From NCBI RefSeq assembly GCF_014698795.1, contig NZ_JACJTR010000019.1, positions 62,001-126,000 of the forward strand: a stretch of 64,000 nucleotides of DNA, written 5' to 3'. Within the stretch, counting starts at the first letter, position 1, and each line of letters starts with the position of its first letter. Source of the stretch: Nostoc sp. FACHB-892 (GTDB lineage: Bacteria; Cyanobacteriota; Cyanobacteriia; Cyanobacteriales; Nostocaceae). Shown piece by piece: positions 1 through 7,899 of this stretch. A program made the position numbers and the translations under genes. The notes under the pieces were generated by a model. It did no database searches and was not told where the DNA came from. It was given only the letters and a program-made list of their open reading frames with translations.

Positions 1-1
1 C

Positions 2-277
2 CTGTCTGACGCTCAAATTGCCAAACAAGTGCAGTACATCTTGAATCAAGGTTACATTCCAGCGATCGAGTTCAACGAAACTTCTGAGCCAACAGAATTA
101 TATTGGACAATGTGGAAGCTACCTTTGTTCGGTGCTAAATCCACTCAAGAAGTATTGAGCGAAGTTCAAGGATGCCGTTCTCAATTTAACAACAGCTATA
201 TCCGTGTTGTGGGTTTTGACAACATCAAGCAGTGCCAAGTTCTCAGCTTTTTGGTTCACAAACCCAACAGATACTAA
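2..277 (+). CDS. rbcS: Rubisco small subunit (5' end outside window)
   Basis: Small subunit of form I Rubisco, which caps the L8S8 holoenzyme that fixes CO2 in the carboxysome. The frame is open from base 2, so the gene enters from the left and the first codons are missing; the GTG at 29 is an internal valine, not a start. Family hallmarks visible are the GYIPAIEF segment, ELYWTMWKLPLFG, the block of conserved residues around EVQGCRSQFNNSYIRVVGFDN, and a C-terminus ending in KPNRY. About 91 of the usual 108-110 residues are present. It is followed at 38 bp by a strong terminator, so it is the last gene of its operon, presumably rbcL-rbcX-rbcS. Identification is secure. Confidence 0.97.
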   Translation: MSDAQIAKQVQYILNQGYIPAIEFNETSEPTELYWTMWKLPLFGAKSTQEVLSEVQGCRSQFNNSYIRVVGFDNIKQCQVLSFLVHKPNRY

Positions 278-314
278 AGCTAGCAAGCTTTAAATAGTTA
301 GTTAGTTTATCCCC

Positions 315-364
315 ATAGGAGAGGTAGAATTATCTGCCTCTCCTATTTACTAGATTTTTTTTTG
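315..364 (+). terminator. Intrinsic terminator of the rbc operon
   Basis: A 13-bp stem (315-327 with 334-346, one G-T wobble) closes a 6-nt loop AATTAT and is followed by a run of T at about 355-363. It sits 38 bp after the rbcS stop codon, and is one of the clearest Rho-independent terminators in the window. Confidence 0.9.
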
Positions 365-397
365 AAACGCAGAGGGACGCATTCGCATTAGCGTTCG

Positions 398-420
398 CGC
401 AGCGTCTCGCAGAGAAGGAA
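398..420. repeat. Dispersed GC-rich short repeat
   Basis: The core GCGCAGCGTCTCGCAGAGAA lies in an otherwise non-coding stretch rich in ACGCAGAG motifs between the rbc terminator and the SGNH gene. The same core recurs at about 54,611-54,630. Such small dispersed repeats are typical of Nostoc-type intergenic DNA. No function is visible. Confidence 0.6.
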
Positions 421-490
421 AACGCAGAGCAACGCAGAGAATAACTTGGTGTTTCTTTGCGTAAACCTCTGCTTTTTTTAAATATAATAA

Positions 491-1117
491 ATGGAATTAC
501 AGCATCTGGCGGAAATAAGAATTTGCTTTGTTGGTGACTCTTTTGTTAACGGCACTGGCGACTCAGAATGTCTTGGTTGGACAGGGAGAGTATGTGCAAA
601 TGCTAATAAAAAAGGTTATGACATTACTTACTATAATTTAGGGATTAGGCGTGACACGAGTACTGATATAGCAAAGCGTTGGTTACAGGAAGTATCGCTT
701 CGTTTACCCAAAGAATATGATGGCAGAGTTGTGTTTTCTTTTGGATTGAATGACACAACAGTGGAAAATGGTAAAACTCGCATAGATTTGGTAGATTCTA
801 TCAGAAATGCGCGTGAAATTTTAATTAAAGCCAAATCGATGTATCCTGTTTTGATGATTGGACTAGCACCATATGAAGAACGAGAAGATCCAGGAAGAAA
901 GCAGAGAATTACTAATTTATCTAAACAATATGCTTCAATTTGTGAAGAATTAAATGTACCTTATTTAAACGTTTTTCCGATATTAGAAAAATCAAACATC
1001 TGGATTAATGAAGCAAGAGCTAATGATGGTGTTCATCCAAGAGCAGGCGGTTATGCAGAATTTGCCCAAATCGTGGAAAATTGGGACGCTTGGTTAAATT
1101 GGTTTACTTTAACTTAA
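491..1117 (+). CDS. SGNH/GDSL-type hydrolase
   Basis: Predicted esterase or acylhydrolase of the SGNH fold; the substrate is unknown. The block I motif GDS gives the nucleophile Ser17, block III GLND gives Asn87, and block V DGVHP gives Asp179 and His182, so the catalytic set looks complete. At 208 residues it is a typical single-domain member. There is no signal peptide, so it is probably cytoplasmic. The ATG at 491 is the first in frame; no good ribosome binding site is visible. It lies alone between rbcS and the toxin-antitoxin remnant, which is not the usual rbc neighbourhood, so local insertion is likely. Confidence 0.82.
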   Translation: MELQHLAEIRICFVGDSFVNGTGDSECLGWTGRVCANANKKGYDITYYNLGIRRDTSTDIAKRWLQEVSLRLPKEYDGRVVFSFGLNDTTVENGKTRIDLVDSIRNAREILIKAKSMYPVLMIGLAPYEEREDPGRKQRITNLSKQYASICEELNVPYLNVFPILEKSNIWINEARANDGVHPRAGGYAEFAQIVENWDAWLNWFTLT

Positions 1118-1177
1118 TTGATAATTCAAAGTTAGGATAGTGGTAGCACCTAATTTTTATATTCAAAGGTGGTAACT

Positions 1178-1402
1178 ATGCAGCAAATTACTCTAGCTGA
1201 AGCATCTCAACATTTACCTGACTTAATTGAAGCAGCACTCAGTAGTGAAGAAATTATTATTATCAAAGATAATCAACCTTTGGTGAAGTTAACTCCTATC
1301 TCGCCAGTTCAACACCGTCCTAAGTATGGTAGTGCCAAGGGACTTATAACAATATCTGATGACTTTGATGAACCACTAGAAGATTTTAAGGAATATATGT
1401 AA
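1178..1402 (+). CDS. Phd/YefM-type antitoxin
   Basis: Short DNA-binding antitoxin of a type II toxin-antitoxin pair. The N-terminus MQQITLAEASQHLPDLIEAA followed by EEIIIIKDNQPLVKLTPI is the usual Phd/YefM pattern of a helix, then a beta hairpin with KDNxPxVxLxP. I place the start at the ATG 1178 because AAAGGTGG lies 5-8 bp upstream; a GTG at 1169 would overlap that site. The stop overlaps the first ATG of the toxin remnant by one base, the usual coupled arrangement. In intact systems this protein neutralises a PIN-domain RNase and represses its own operon. Here the partner is broken, so it may be an orphan. Confidence 0.8.
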   Translation: MQQITLAEASQHLPDLIEAALSSEEIIIIKDNQPLVKLTPISPVQHRPKYGSAKGLITISDDFDEPLEDFKEYM

Positions 1403-1709
1403 TGAGGCAGCTACTGGACACTCATATTTTTATTTGGTTTGTGATGGGTGATCCAAGAATATCAAGCACAGCATTGGTAAACTCAACTTTGGTTTGACTT
1501 TTGAAGAGTTTATCGAACAGCAAATAATTAGTAATGGTATTGAATTACTGCCAATTACCGTAGATCATATTACTGTTGTTGCCACACTACCTTTACATCA
1601 CCGTGACCCATTTGACCAAATTTTAATTGCACAAGCACTCGCAGAAAATATATCTATACTGAGTGCTGATAAAATTTTTGATGCATATTCAATAAGACGT
1701 TTATGGTAG
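1402..1709 (+). pseudogene. PIN-domain (VapC-like) toxin, internally deleted and frameshifted
   Basis: The reading frame starting at 1402 encodes MRQLLDTHIFIWFVMGDPRIS, the classic PIN N-terminus with its first acidic metal ligand (LDTH), but stops after 31 codons. The PIN C-terminus continues in another frame: from about 1470 it reads IGKLNFGLTFEEFIEQQ, then HHRDPFDQILIAQAL with the conserved acidic residues, and ends at 1709. Compared with a typical PIN protein of about 125-130 residues, roughly 40 residues of the middle, including the usual SIASVWE region, are missing at the junction, together with a frame change. No intact RNase can be made. This is a decayed toxin beside an intact antitoxin. 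Confidence 0.85.
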
Positions 1710-1799
1710 GTAGCGTTGCTTTTCTACCAAAAGATAAATAAACAGTCATCACCAAAAAAACTTAACATTACTTTAAGCAGTGCTAGGCAAAATAATTTT

Positions 1800-3074
1800 A
1801 TGGGTTACTACATCGCTCCCCGCTTTCTGGACAAACTGGCTGTTCACATCACCAAAAACTTTCTAAAGCTTCCTGGTGTGCGAGTCCCCGTGATTTTAGG
1901 TATTCACGGACGCAAAGGTGAAGGCAAAACATTTCAATGTCAATTAGTCTTCGAGAAAATGGGTATCGAAGTGACTAATATCTCTGGCGGCGAATTGGAA
2001 AGTCCAGACGCAGGAGATCCGGCGCGGTTGATTCGGCTGCGCTATCGAGAAACAGCAGAACTAATCAAAGTACGCGGCAAAATGTGTGTACTGATGATTA
2101 ATGATTTAGATGCGGGCGCTGGACGCTTTGATGAAGGCACTCAATATACTGTAAATACGCAGTTGGTGAATGCCACACTGATGAATATTGCCGATAATCC
2201 CACAGATGTGCAGTTGCCTGGAAGCTATGATTCCACCCCTTTACATCGTGTACCGATTATTGTCACAGGTAATGATTTTTCCACTCTCTATGCACCGTTA
2301 ATTCGGGATGGACGGATGGAGAAATTCTACTGGGAACCAAACCGAGACGATAAGGTGGGAATTGTCAAAGGGATTTTTGAACCAGATGGGCTGTCACAAA
2401 AGGAAGTTGAACAGCTAGTTGATACATTTGTCAACCAGTCCATTGACTTTTTTAGCGCTTTGCGATCGCGCATTTATGACGAACAAATCCGCAACTACAT
2501 CCATCAAGTAGGTTTTGAGCGGGTATCCTTGAACATCGTTAACAGCACTGAAGGGCCACCAGAATTTAAAAAGCCAGATTTCAGGCTGTCTCACTTAATC
2601 GAGTCTGGTAACTTCCTTGTTGGTGAACAAAAACGGGTGGAAAATTCCCATTTGGTTGATGATTACAACCGACTCAATCGAGGTAGAAATTCTCAATCTG
2701 CACCACCTGTTGCTGTAACCCCAATTAATCAGCCGTTAAGCAATGGTGCAACTCAAGAAGCAAAAACTAATGGATTCCAGAAACAGGAAGTATCAAGTCC
2801 ACATTTGACTCTAGAGACACAAGAACAGATTCGGCAATTATTATCTCAAGGTTACAAAATTAGTATTGAACACGTAGATGAGCGTCGTTTCCGCACCGGT
2901 TCTTGGCAAAGTTGTGTTCATAGCCACATTGATGCCGAGTCTGATGCAATCTCAAACTTAGAGGCAACTTTGGCAGAATATAGCGGTGAGTATATCCGCT
3001 TAGTAGGTATTGATCCAAAGGCTAAACGGCGAGTTTTGGAGACAATTATTCATCGTCCGCATGGGAAAAATTAG
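1800..3074 (+). CDS. rca: Rubisco activase with C-terminal small-subunit-like domain
   Basis: AAA+ ATPase that remodels Rubisco inhibited by sugar phosphates. The AAA+ core has the P-loop GRKGEGKT at about residues 37-44, Walker B MINDLDAG near 103-110, and a long stretch (GGELESPDAGDPARLIRLRYRETAE, GNDFSTLYAPLIRDGRMEKFYW) diagnostic of the family. After a linker rich in Q, S, P and N, about residues 325-424 form a domain resembling the Rubisco small subunit (GYKISIEHVDERRFRTGSW, then EYIRLVGIDPKAKRRV), which in cyanobacteria recruits the activase to carboxysomes. I choose ATG 1800 (MGYYIAPRF), giving 424 residues, because upstream codons from a TTG at 1716 look non-homologous. It is separated from rbcS by an SGNH gene and a toxin remnant. 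Confidence 0.93.
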   Translation: MGYYIAPRFLDKLAVHITKNFLKLPGVRVPVILGIHGRKGEGKTFQCQLVFEKMGIEVTNISGGELESPDAGDPARLIRLRYRETAELIKVRGKMCVLMINDLDAGAGRFDEGTQYTVNTQLVNATLMNIADNPTDVQLPGSYDSTPLHRVPIIVTGNDFSTLYAPLIRDGRMEKFYWEPNRDDKVGIVKGIFEPDGLSQKEVEQLVDTFVNQSIDFFSALRSRIYDEQIRNYIHQVGFERVSLNIVNSTEGPPEFKKPDFRLSHLIESGNFLVGEQKRVENSHLVDDYNRLNRGRNSQSAPPVAVTPINQPLSNGATQEAKTNGFQKQEVSSPHLTLETQEQIRQLLSQGYKISIEHVDERRFRTGSWQSCVHSHIDAESDAISNLEATLAEYSGEYIRLVGIDPKAKRRVLETIIHRPHGKN

Positions 3075-3093
3075 GGATAGATAAATGAGAAAG

Positions 3094-3131
3094 AGCGATC
3101 GCACTAAAATTACCAAGAGCGATCGCTTTTG
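3094..3131. terminator. Terminator after rca, built from two HIP1 palindromes
   Basis: AGCGATCGC at 3094-3102 pairs with GCGATCGCT at 3119-3127 around a 16-nt loop, and a short T run follows. It lies between the convergent rca and the minus-strand secreted protein gene. Two copies of the cyanobacterial HIP1 octamer form the stem. The T tract is short, so efficiency is uncertain. Confidence 0.6.
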
Positions 3132-3191
3132 TCAATTCTTAAACAACTGGAAAAATATCCTTCCTCAATTGGATAGCTCAATCCTTACCCT

Positions 3192-3944
3192 TTAATTACA
3201 GGTAGGAGCTGAAGCCGAGTTCACCTTTGTTAAATCGTCAGTAAATACTGCTGTGTATTGATAAGGTGATGAACCAGAGCAATTCATAGGATTTGTATTA
3301 GCCGCACGGGGAGTCCACCAGGACTGTGCTTGCACAGTCAAATTTGTGCCATTCCATGATAGGTTTTGGACAAGTAGAGAGTTAGTTTTTCCATCAGTCG
3401 GCTTTTTGGAAGTTAAAAATGTTGCATAATTAACCTCGCCATTGGATGGATTGATCCGGGCTATAACTGCAACTTTTGGCCCGCCTCCGTAACCATAGCT
3501 AGTCAACCAACGCCCAGTTGCAAAGCGGCGAAAATCATTACCAGTCTGACTACCAGTGGAAGAGTAAACGCCATATAAAACATTACCCCCATCCCAATAC
3601 AATCCGTAACCTCTACCATCGTCATTTGTTGTTTCGTAATCAGTTCTACACCATGATTTGATGCCACTATTAAAACGGATTGTCACAGGATTTTGGTTAG
3701 TAGATGATACTTGCTGATAACCAATGTAAATGGCTGAACTTCCATTTAATACTCTAGGCCCATTTTTAGCTTTTATTGTCGCTTCACTATCATTGCAACT
3801 GAATGTTACAGCATTACCGATAGATGAATTTACCGTTTGGGCAAACGCTGGCGGAGCTTTTTGCGTAATTAATAAATCAGCTAATAATACTACAGACAAA
3901 GAGAAACGCGCCAAATACTTCTGCAATTGGTGAGAATAAATCAT
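3192..3944 (-). CDS. Secreted protein of unknown function
   Basis: I do not recognise a characterised family. With the start at 3944 (MIYSHQLQKYL) the protein has 250 residues and a good signal peptide: a basic N-terminus, the hydrophobic run LSVVLLADLLI and an Ala-x-Ala cleavage region PPAFAQ. An alternative ATG at 4004 would add 20 residues ahead of the signal and is less likely. The mature part is rich in Ser, Thr, Asn, Gly and Trp, has several Cys (SFSC, SWC, MNC, PTC) that could form disulphides in the periplasm, and appears to be all-beta. It is convergent with rca and monocistronic. Confidence 0.7.
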   Translation of the reverse strand: MIYSHQLQKYLARFSLSVVLLADLLITQKAPPAFAQTVNSSIGNAVTFSCNDSEATIKAKNGPRVLNGSSAIYIGYQQVSSTNQNPVTIRFNSGIKSWCRTDYETTNDDGRGYGLYWDGGNVLYGVYSSTGSQTGNDFRRFATGRWLTSYGYGGGPKVAVIARINPSNGEVNYATFLTSKKPTDGKTNSLLVQNLSWNGTNLTVQAQSWWTPRAANTNPMNCSGSSPYQYTAVFTDDLTKVNSASAPTCN

Positions 3945-4004
3945 GATAAAAATCTGCCGATAAATTGCCAGGGAAAACACCGTAACACTATAAACTCTAA
4001 TCAA

Positions 4005-4335
4005 AAATTAGACAAGGAAAATCGTTGAAATTCCCAAATCACAGTACTTTAAACATCATTAGAAATGAGGCTATCTTACAAAATGCATAATTTTATATGC
4101 ATGGGATTGCATGATATTGGCTGTATATAACCCTTTCTTATCAAAGAGCATCAGGAACAGAAGAAATTGCGTAGGCAAAGCCCACCAAAGGTATTGCAGT
4201 AGCCAATAACTTATGGTTTTAATGAGCAAACGCTACTTATTCATTCTCCACATCCCTTGCTAGAAGCTCTCTTCACCTTTACTTTCTGCTTCTCGCCGTG
4301 ATGTAGTATATGATTTGAATATTCTCTTCTGATAC
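4005..4335. other. Intergenic region without a recognisable gene
   Basis: AT-rich DNA of 331 bp between two minus-strand genes. It should hold the promoter of the secreted protein gene at its low-coordinate side. I see no RNA gene, no mobile element and no clear terminator in it. Confidence 0.5.
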
Positions 4336-4701
4336 TTATGCCGCACCAGATTTCAGACGGCTTAATCTGCTTTTGCGAACACGTTCGCTATCACGAATAC
4401 CACCCGCCATCTCATATTCAATGCTGTTTTTGCCATACTTAAAAGCAACGCCCCTCACCATCTTATCTGTAAGATTGCTCAAGCTTTTTTCCATCTCATC
4501 AATTTTAGTTTTGGAAGAGTCAATCATAGCTAGATTGATGTTATAAGCATCAAGCATAGTGCGTAACTGCTCAATTGATTTAATCAGATTTTGCAAATCG
4601 CAATTATCGCCAAAATCCATATTTGAATCAATTGCTTTCAGTCCAGTGGATCTCAGTTCAGCTTTTTCTAAAACACGAGATGTACGTTTTGGCCTGGGCA
4701 T
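4336..4701 (-). CDS. Small conserved cyanobacterial coiled-coil protein
   Basis: 121 residues, highly charged and without membrane segments. The N-terminus MPRPKRTSRVLEKAELR is basic. The middle (about 35-85) is a heptad-like helical stretch (LIKSIEQLRTMLDAYNINLAMIDSSKTKIDEMEKSLSNLTDKM), and the end carries KYGKNSIEYEMAGGIRDSERVRKSRLSRLKSGAA. The KYGxxSxEYEMAGG block followed by a basic tail looks like a conserved signature of a small cyanobacterial family, but I can name no function. The basic ends suggest nucleic-acid binding; that is only a guess. It stands alone. Confidence 0.65.
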   Translation of the reverse strand: MPRPKRTSRVLEKAELRSTGLKAIDSNMDFGDNCDLQNLIKSIEQLRTMLDAYNINLAMIDSSKTKIDEMEKSLSNLTDKMVRGVAFKYGKNSIEYEMAGGIRDSERVRKSRLSRLKSGAA

Positions 4702-4885
4702 AAATATATTCGTTAGAGAAGGTTCTAGAGATAGTTTGGCTTAGTAAAGCTGTTTTCTGGTTCAGTAAAATTCATGAATAATTTTATTTGTGATAAAACT
4801 AATACTTAAATATAAGTAATTTCTCTTAATTCCGATATTGCACTTGGTTTTTTGAACAATTGTTTTAACATTAGTGATGAATGTC

Positions 4886-5060
4886 GTGATGTTGATAAGT
4901 AATATTGTGATGTTAATAATGAATATCGTGATGTTGATTATGAATGTCGTGATGTTGATAAGGAATATCGTGATGTTGATTATGAATGTCGTGATGTTGA
5001 TAAGGAATATCGTGATATTGATGATGAATGTCGTGATGTTGATGATGAATGTCGTGATGT
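4886..5060. repeat. Tandem array of 21-bp units, family A (eight units)
   Basis: Eight consecutive 21-bp units run from 4886 to 5053, with a partial unit to 5060 and a degenerate one from about 4873. Each unit reads GTGATGTTGAT followed by a variable 10-nt half ending in AATATC or AATGTC. Several neighbouring units alternate between the two endings, giving a 42-bp higher-order period. The array is open on both strands only because 21 is a multiple of three; the hydrophobic translations (MLIMNVV and the like) are an artefact. Confidence 0.92.
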
Positions 5061-6094
5061 AGCGGCTTGTCATCAGCAGTTCATCTGCGAGGCGCACTTT
5101 CAGGATGGAAAAAAGAAATCTAGAGTTAGAGTAAGTATTTCTGCTTAAATAAACTACGCTTGGGTTAAGACTTGATTCTTCCTAACCCTCCTTTTTACAG
5201 CAATTTTCAGGTAATTAAACCATAGTGTAGGGACGCATAGATGTCATCGGTGTCAACTTAACTTAAAATCCTGACTAGACAAAGCTTTAATAGATTCCTT
5301 CGTTTCCAACCTGAGGCTGGGAATGCCTCTTGGGGGGCTGCTGCCTTCCTTGCTAGAGGCACTGCAATGAGGGGCATTGGCTAAAAACGAGGTTTTAAAG
5401 TAATATACTATAAATTACGTATGCATATGTTATAATTATTGCATAAATTTAGGTCTTTCAGCCATGTTTAGCATCGTGCCATTGCCGTGGTGGTGTTGAA
5501 GTGGCAAGCGATTGCTTCCAATCAAGGGAATTGGACTTCTGTACTGCCAAGGGTCTAGTAAGTAAAGAATAGTTACTAATGAATACAACAGTTGATTTGA
5601 ACTTGATAAATTAGTAATCAAGGCTAAATAGGTTGCCTGGCAGATTGAAAAGCCTAAAGTTCCTCGATTCCTCAGATATAGTTTAGGGTCTGTTTTCAGA
5701 TACCAAACTAATTTAAATGTAGTTTGGATTGACGTAAAAAACCCCAACATTTAGGTTGTTTATTTGGGTTGCGCTTTGCTTAAATTCAACCTACAACTCA
5801 AGTTTGAAAACTCGATTCTCTTTATCTCTCAGATCGTAGTCTAGGAGAGTGTTCAGACATCCTTTTAGCTCGAATTTATCCATTTTTTGTCAACACTCTA
5901 GCTGGAAGCTTTGTAAGACAGTATTTTTACTTTTTCGTTTTCATGAAAAATCACGGAGATGGAAAAAGTTTTTGCCAAAAAGTTAGGGTTTTGTCGATAC
6001 AAGAGAACCAACTTCTTAATTTTGGATAGAGTCGAGCTTAAGAAAAGTTTGATTGTCATCTATTCCAAAAATATAAGAATTAAGGAGACTTAAA
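5061..6094. other. About 1 kb without a convincing gene
   Basis: This stretch holds small inverted repeats, for example around 5303-5350, where TGCCTCT and AGAGGCA flank a GC-rich centre. A 104-codon minus-strand frame (5436-5750) resembles nothing I know. The last 30 bp contain the ribosome binding site of the peptide gene at 6095. No RNA gene was recognised. Confidence 0.5.
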
Positions 6095-6319
6095 ATGATT
6101 GTTTCCGAATTGGATTTTGTTGATCTAACAATTTCTGAAGAATCTAATATTACAGGTGGTCAATCTAAAGATGAATACTACGTCATCTATAAAGACAAAT
6201 ACGCCTGTTACAGTTATTACAATGCTAAATGGGGTGGAACTTACTATAAGTGCTACCAGGATAAGTACATACCAAAGATACCAAAAAAAGAACTACAGGG
6301 GGGTACAGTACTACCTTAA
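6095..6319 (+). CDS. Double-glycine leader peptide precursor
   Basis: Predicted precursor of a secreted peptide. Residues 1-22 (MIVSELDFVDLTISEESNITGG) look like a double-glycine leader: acidic, with hydrophobic positions before the GG and the pattern L-x-x-SEE-x-x-I-TGG. The predicted core of about 52 residues, QSKDEYYVIYKDKYACYSYY onward, is very rich in Tyr and Lys with two Cys (YAC, YKC). An AAGGAG site lies 7 bp before the ATG. No immunity or transporter gene is adjacent, but a C39-peptidase ABC exporter, the enzyme class that cuts after GG, is encoded at 29,733. Small size and lack of recognised homologues limit certainty. Confidence 0.6.
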   Translation: MIVSELDFVDLTISEESNITGGQSKDEYYVIYKDKYACYSYYNAKWGGTYYKCYQDKYIPKIPKKELQGGTVLP

Positions 6320-7060
6320 GACGACAGCTAACTAAGCTTCATTGAAGGAGACAGGAGGCAGACCTACTGCCCTCTGCGTTCATTGATATGGTCTGTGGAC
6401 GCGAATATATGCCCTGGCTTTTAACCTGATAATTTCAAAAACTTTGATTCGGTCATTAGGTATTGCATATTACGTATTGAGCGATCGCTCTGTGGCGACG
6501 TGATGGCATTGAGCATTAGATGCGTGTAATAGCTAGGACTGGACTGACAACTATGTTGCTCTCACGAGGGTGCGGTGCGATCGCTGTAACCGCACCCTAT
6601 ATCTGTGAAATCCGCGCCTAGTGCTGACCGGATACTTCTTTCAAACCTCTGCTTACTTTCCTAAATCAAAAGTCCTGTAATTTTTTTTTTAAACTTTTGT
6701 AAAAGTTGGTACTAATCTAGCAAAAATTTATAAATATGGCTTTTTAAAGTGGTAGTGCTGTGATTAAGGTATCAATCTTGATATACAACTCACAGGCATA
6801 TCTTTAGTTTCGAATAGCAATATTTTGGCTAGCAAGAGGATTTATTGCGCTTTTATTTGTACGCATGAACCCTCTTATCAAAAAAATAAAAGTTTAATTA
6901 AAACATAATTCTATGATTTATGTTTTTTAAATAAGCGTTTACCTCTTTAAATCCTTGTTTTAATTCCATAGTATTGAAGTGGGATTAGATGATTTATAGC
7001 TAATCCAATTTTTTATAAAACTTTCGTAAAAACGACTAATTTAATGTTGGAGATTCCATC
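6320..7060. other. AT-rich intergenic region between two peptide genes
   Basis: 741 bp without an open frame that looks coding. Just after the first peptide gene an imperfect hairpin (GAGGCAG against CTGCCCTC, about 6,353-6,376) may act as a terminator, though no T run follows. A perfect hairpin is listed at 6567. The last 250 bp are strongly AT-rich and presumably hold the promoter of the second peptide gene. Confidence 0.45.
6567..6598. repeat. Perfect 10-bp hairpin with a HIP1 octamer in its loop
   Basis: AGGGTGCGGT (6567-6576) and ACCGCACCCT (6589-6598) are exact inverted repeats around the loop GCGATCGCTGTA. No T run follows, so it is not an obvious terminator. Confidence 0.7.
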
Positions 7061-7264
7061 ATGGCTAACATTAGCATTTTTGATCTAGATTCTACACTTG
7101 TTGCAAGTGATTTGACTGATAAAGAGTTGGAAAAGATTAGCGGCGGCTCTTGTACTTATGCAGGATTAAAATATGGTGCAGGAGCTAGAATTTATCAGGC
7201 TGACGGTCTTTATGAATGTAAAGATATTCGTTTTCGCCCTGATAAATGGAAAAAGGTTCAGTAA
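7061..7264 (+). CDS. Double-glycine leader peptide precursor
   Basis: Second short secreted-peptide candidate, 67 residues. The leader, about residues 1-29, ends in LTDKELEKISGG, which fits the double-glycine consensus (L-x-x-x-E-L-x-x-I-x-GG) better than the peptide at 6095. The core SCTYAGLKYGAGARIYQADG onward carries two Cys (SCTY, YECK) and a basic C-terminus KWKKVQ. A GGAG ribosome site precedes the ATG. Related leaders are cut by the C39 peptidase domain of PCAT exporters, and such an exporter is encoded at 29,733. Whether the product is a bacteriocin, a signal or something else cannot be read from the sequence. Confidence 0.68.
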   Translation: MANISIFDLDSTLVASDLTDKELEKISGGSCTYAGLKYGAGARIYQADGLYECKDIRFRPDKWKKVQ

Positions 7265-7899
7265 ACCACAAACTTTTGAAAATCAACGTAAAAGCAAGGG
7301 TTTCAGCCATCGTAAATCAATAGTATTGACCATTGGTTTTAGAGGGATCTTAGAGCGATGTCTACGGCGGGTTACGGCTACGCTTGAAGGTAACTAGGAG
7401 TATCGTCTCAAATGCTTATTAATACGTTGTTTTTTGATAACACTCAATTCCGCTGATTATTTTGCCGTTCTGGACATACCTCATAAAAACTAACTAGGTT
7501 ATGCCTTTAACAAAGTTTAACACATAACCTAGTTAAATATGATCGGTTTATACTGTCCGAATTTTATATATTGTTTTTTTAATAATAAATAGAGTAATTG
7601 GCTTGAGCAAATCTATGGTTAGCGATGCCTACGGTGGCAAGCTAAGTTTCCACTGTCGGACTTTTCATTACTTCTATTTCTTGCCCTAGCTATATTAATG
7701 AATTTCTAATAAGCTAATATCTATGATTGGTTAACTCGGTAGTTCTTTCGCTTACACCCCTACCCCTTTATATCCTTACACGCAAACTAACATAAATGTT
7801 TCACCTTATGAGCGTGGCATTTGGGTAAAACTTTAATACTTCGTAGCTGTAACGTTGAAAAAAGTCGTTAATTTATCTGAGAGTAAAGAAGAGGGTTAT
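7265..7899. other. Intergenic region with dispersed repeats
   Basis: 635 bp with no convincing gene. It contains a copy of a 29-bp dispersed repeat at 7355-7383 and a partial copy at 7622-7640. The last part should carry the promoter of the DUF3105 gene. Confidence 0.5.
7355..7383. repeat. 29-bp dispersed repeat (intergenic copy)
   Basis: Related to the core GCGATGCCTACGGCGGGCTA, here with a few changes (GCGATGTCTACGGCGGGTTA). Other copies lie inside coding sequences at 33,099 and 54,894, and a truncated one at 7622. Confidence 0.65.

Noticed and set aside
4874..5062. Hydrophobic open frames on both strands across the 21-bp array
   Set aside because: They exist only because 21 is a multiple of three; the sequence is a tandem repeat without ribosome site or family match.
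5436..5750. 104-codon frame on the minus strand
   Set aside because: No start signal, no recognised similarity, and composition like the intergenic DNA around it.
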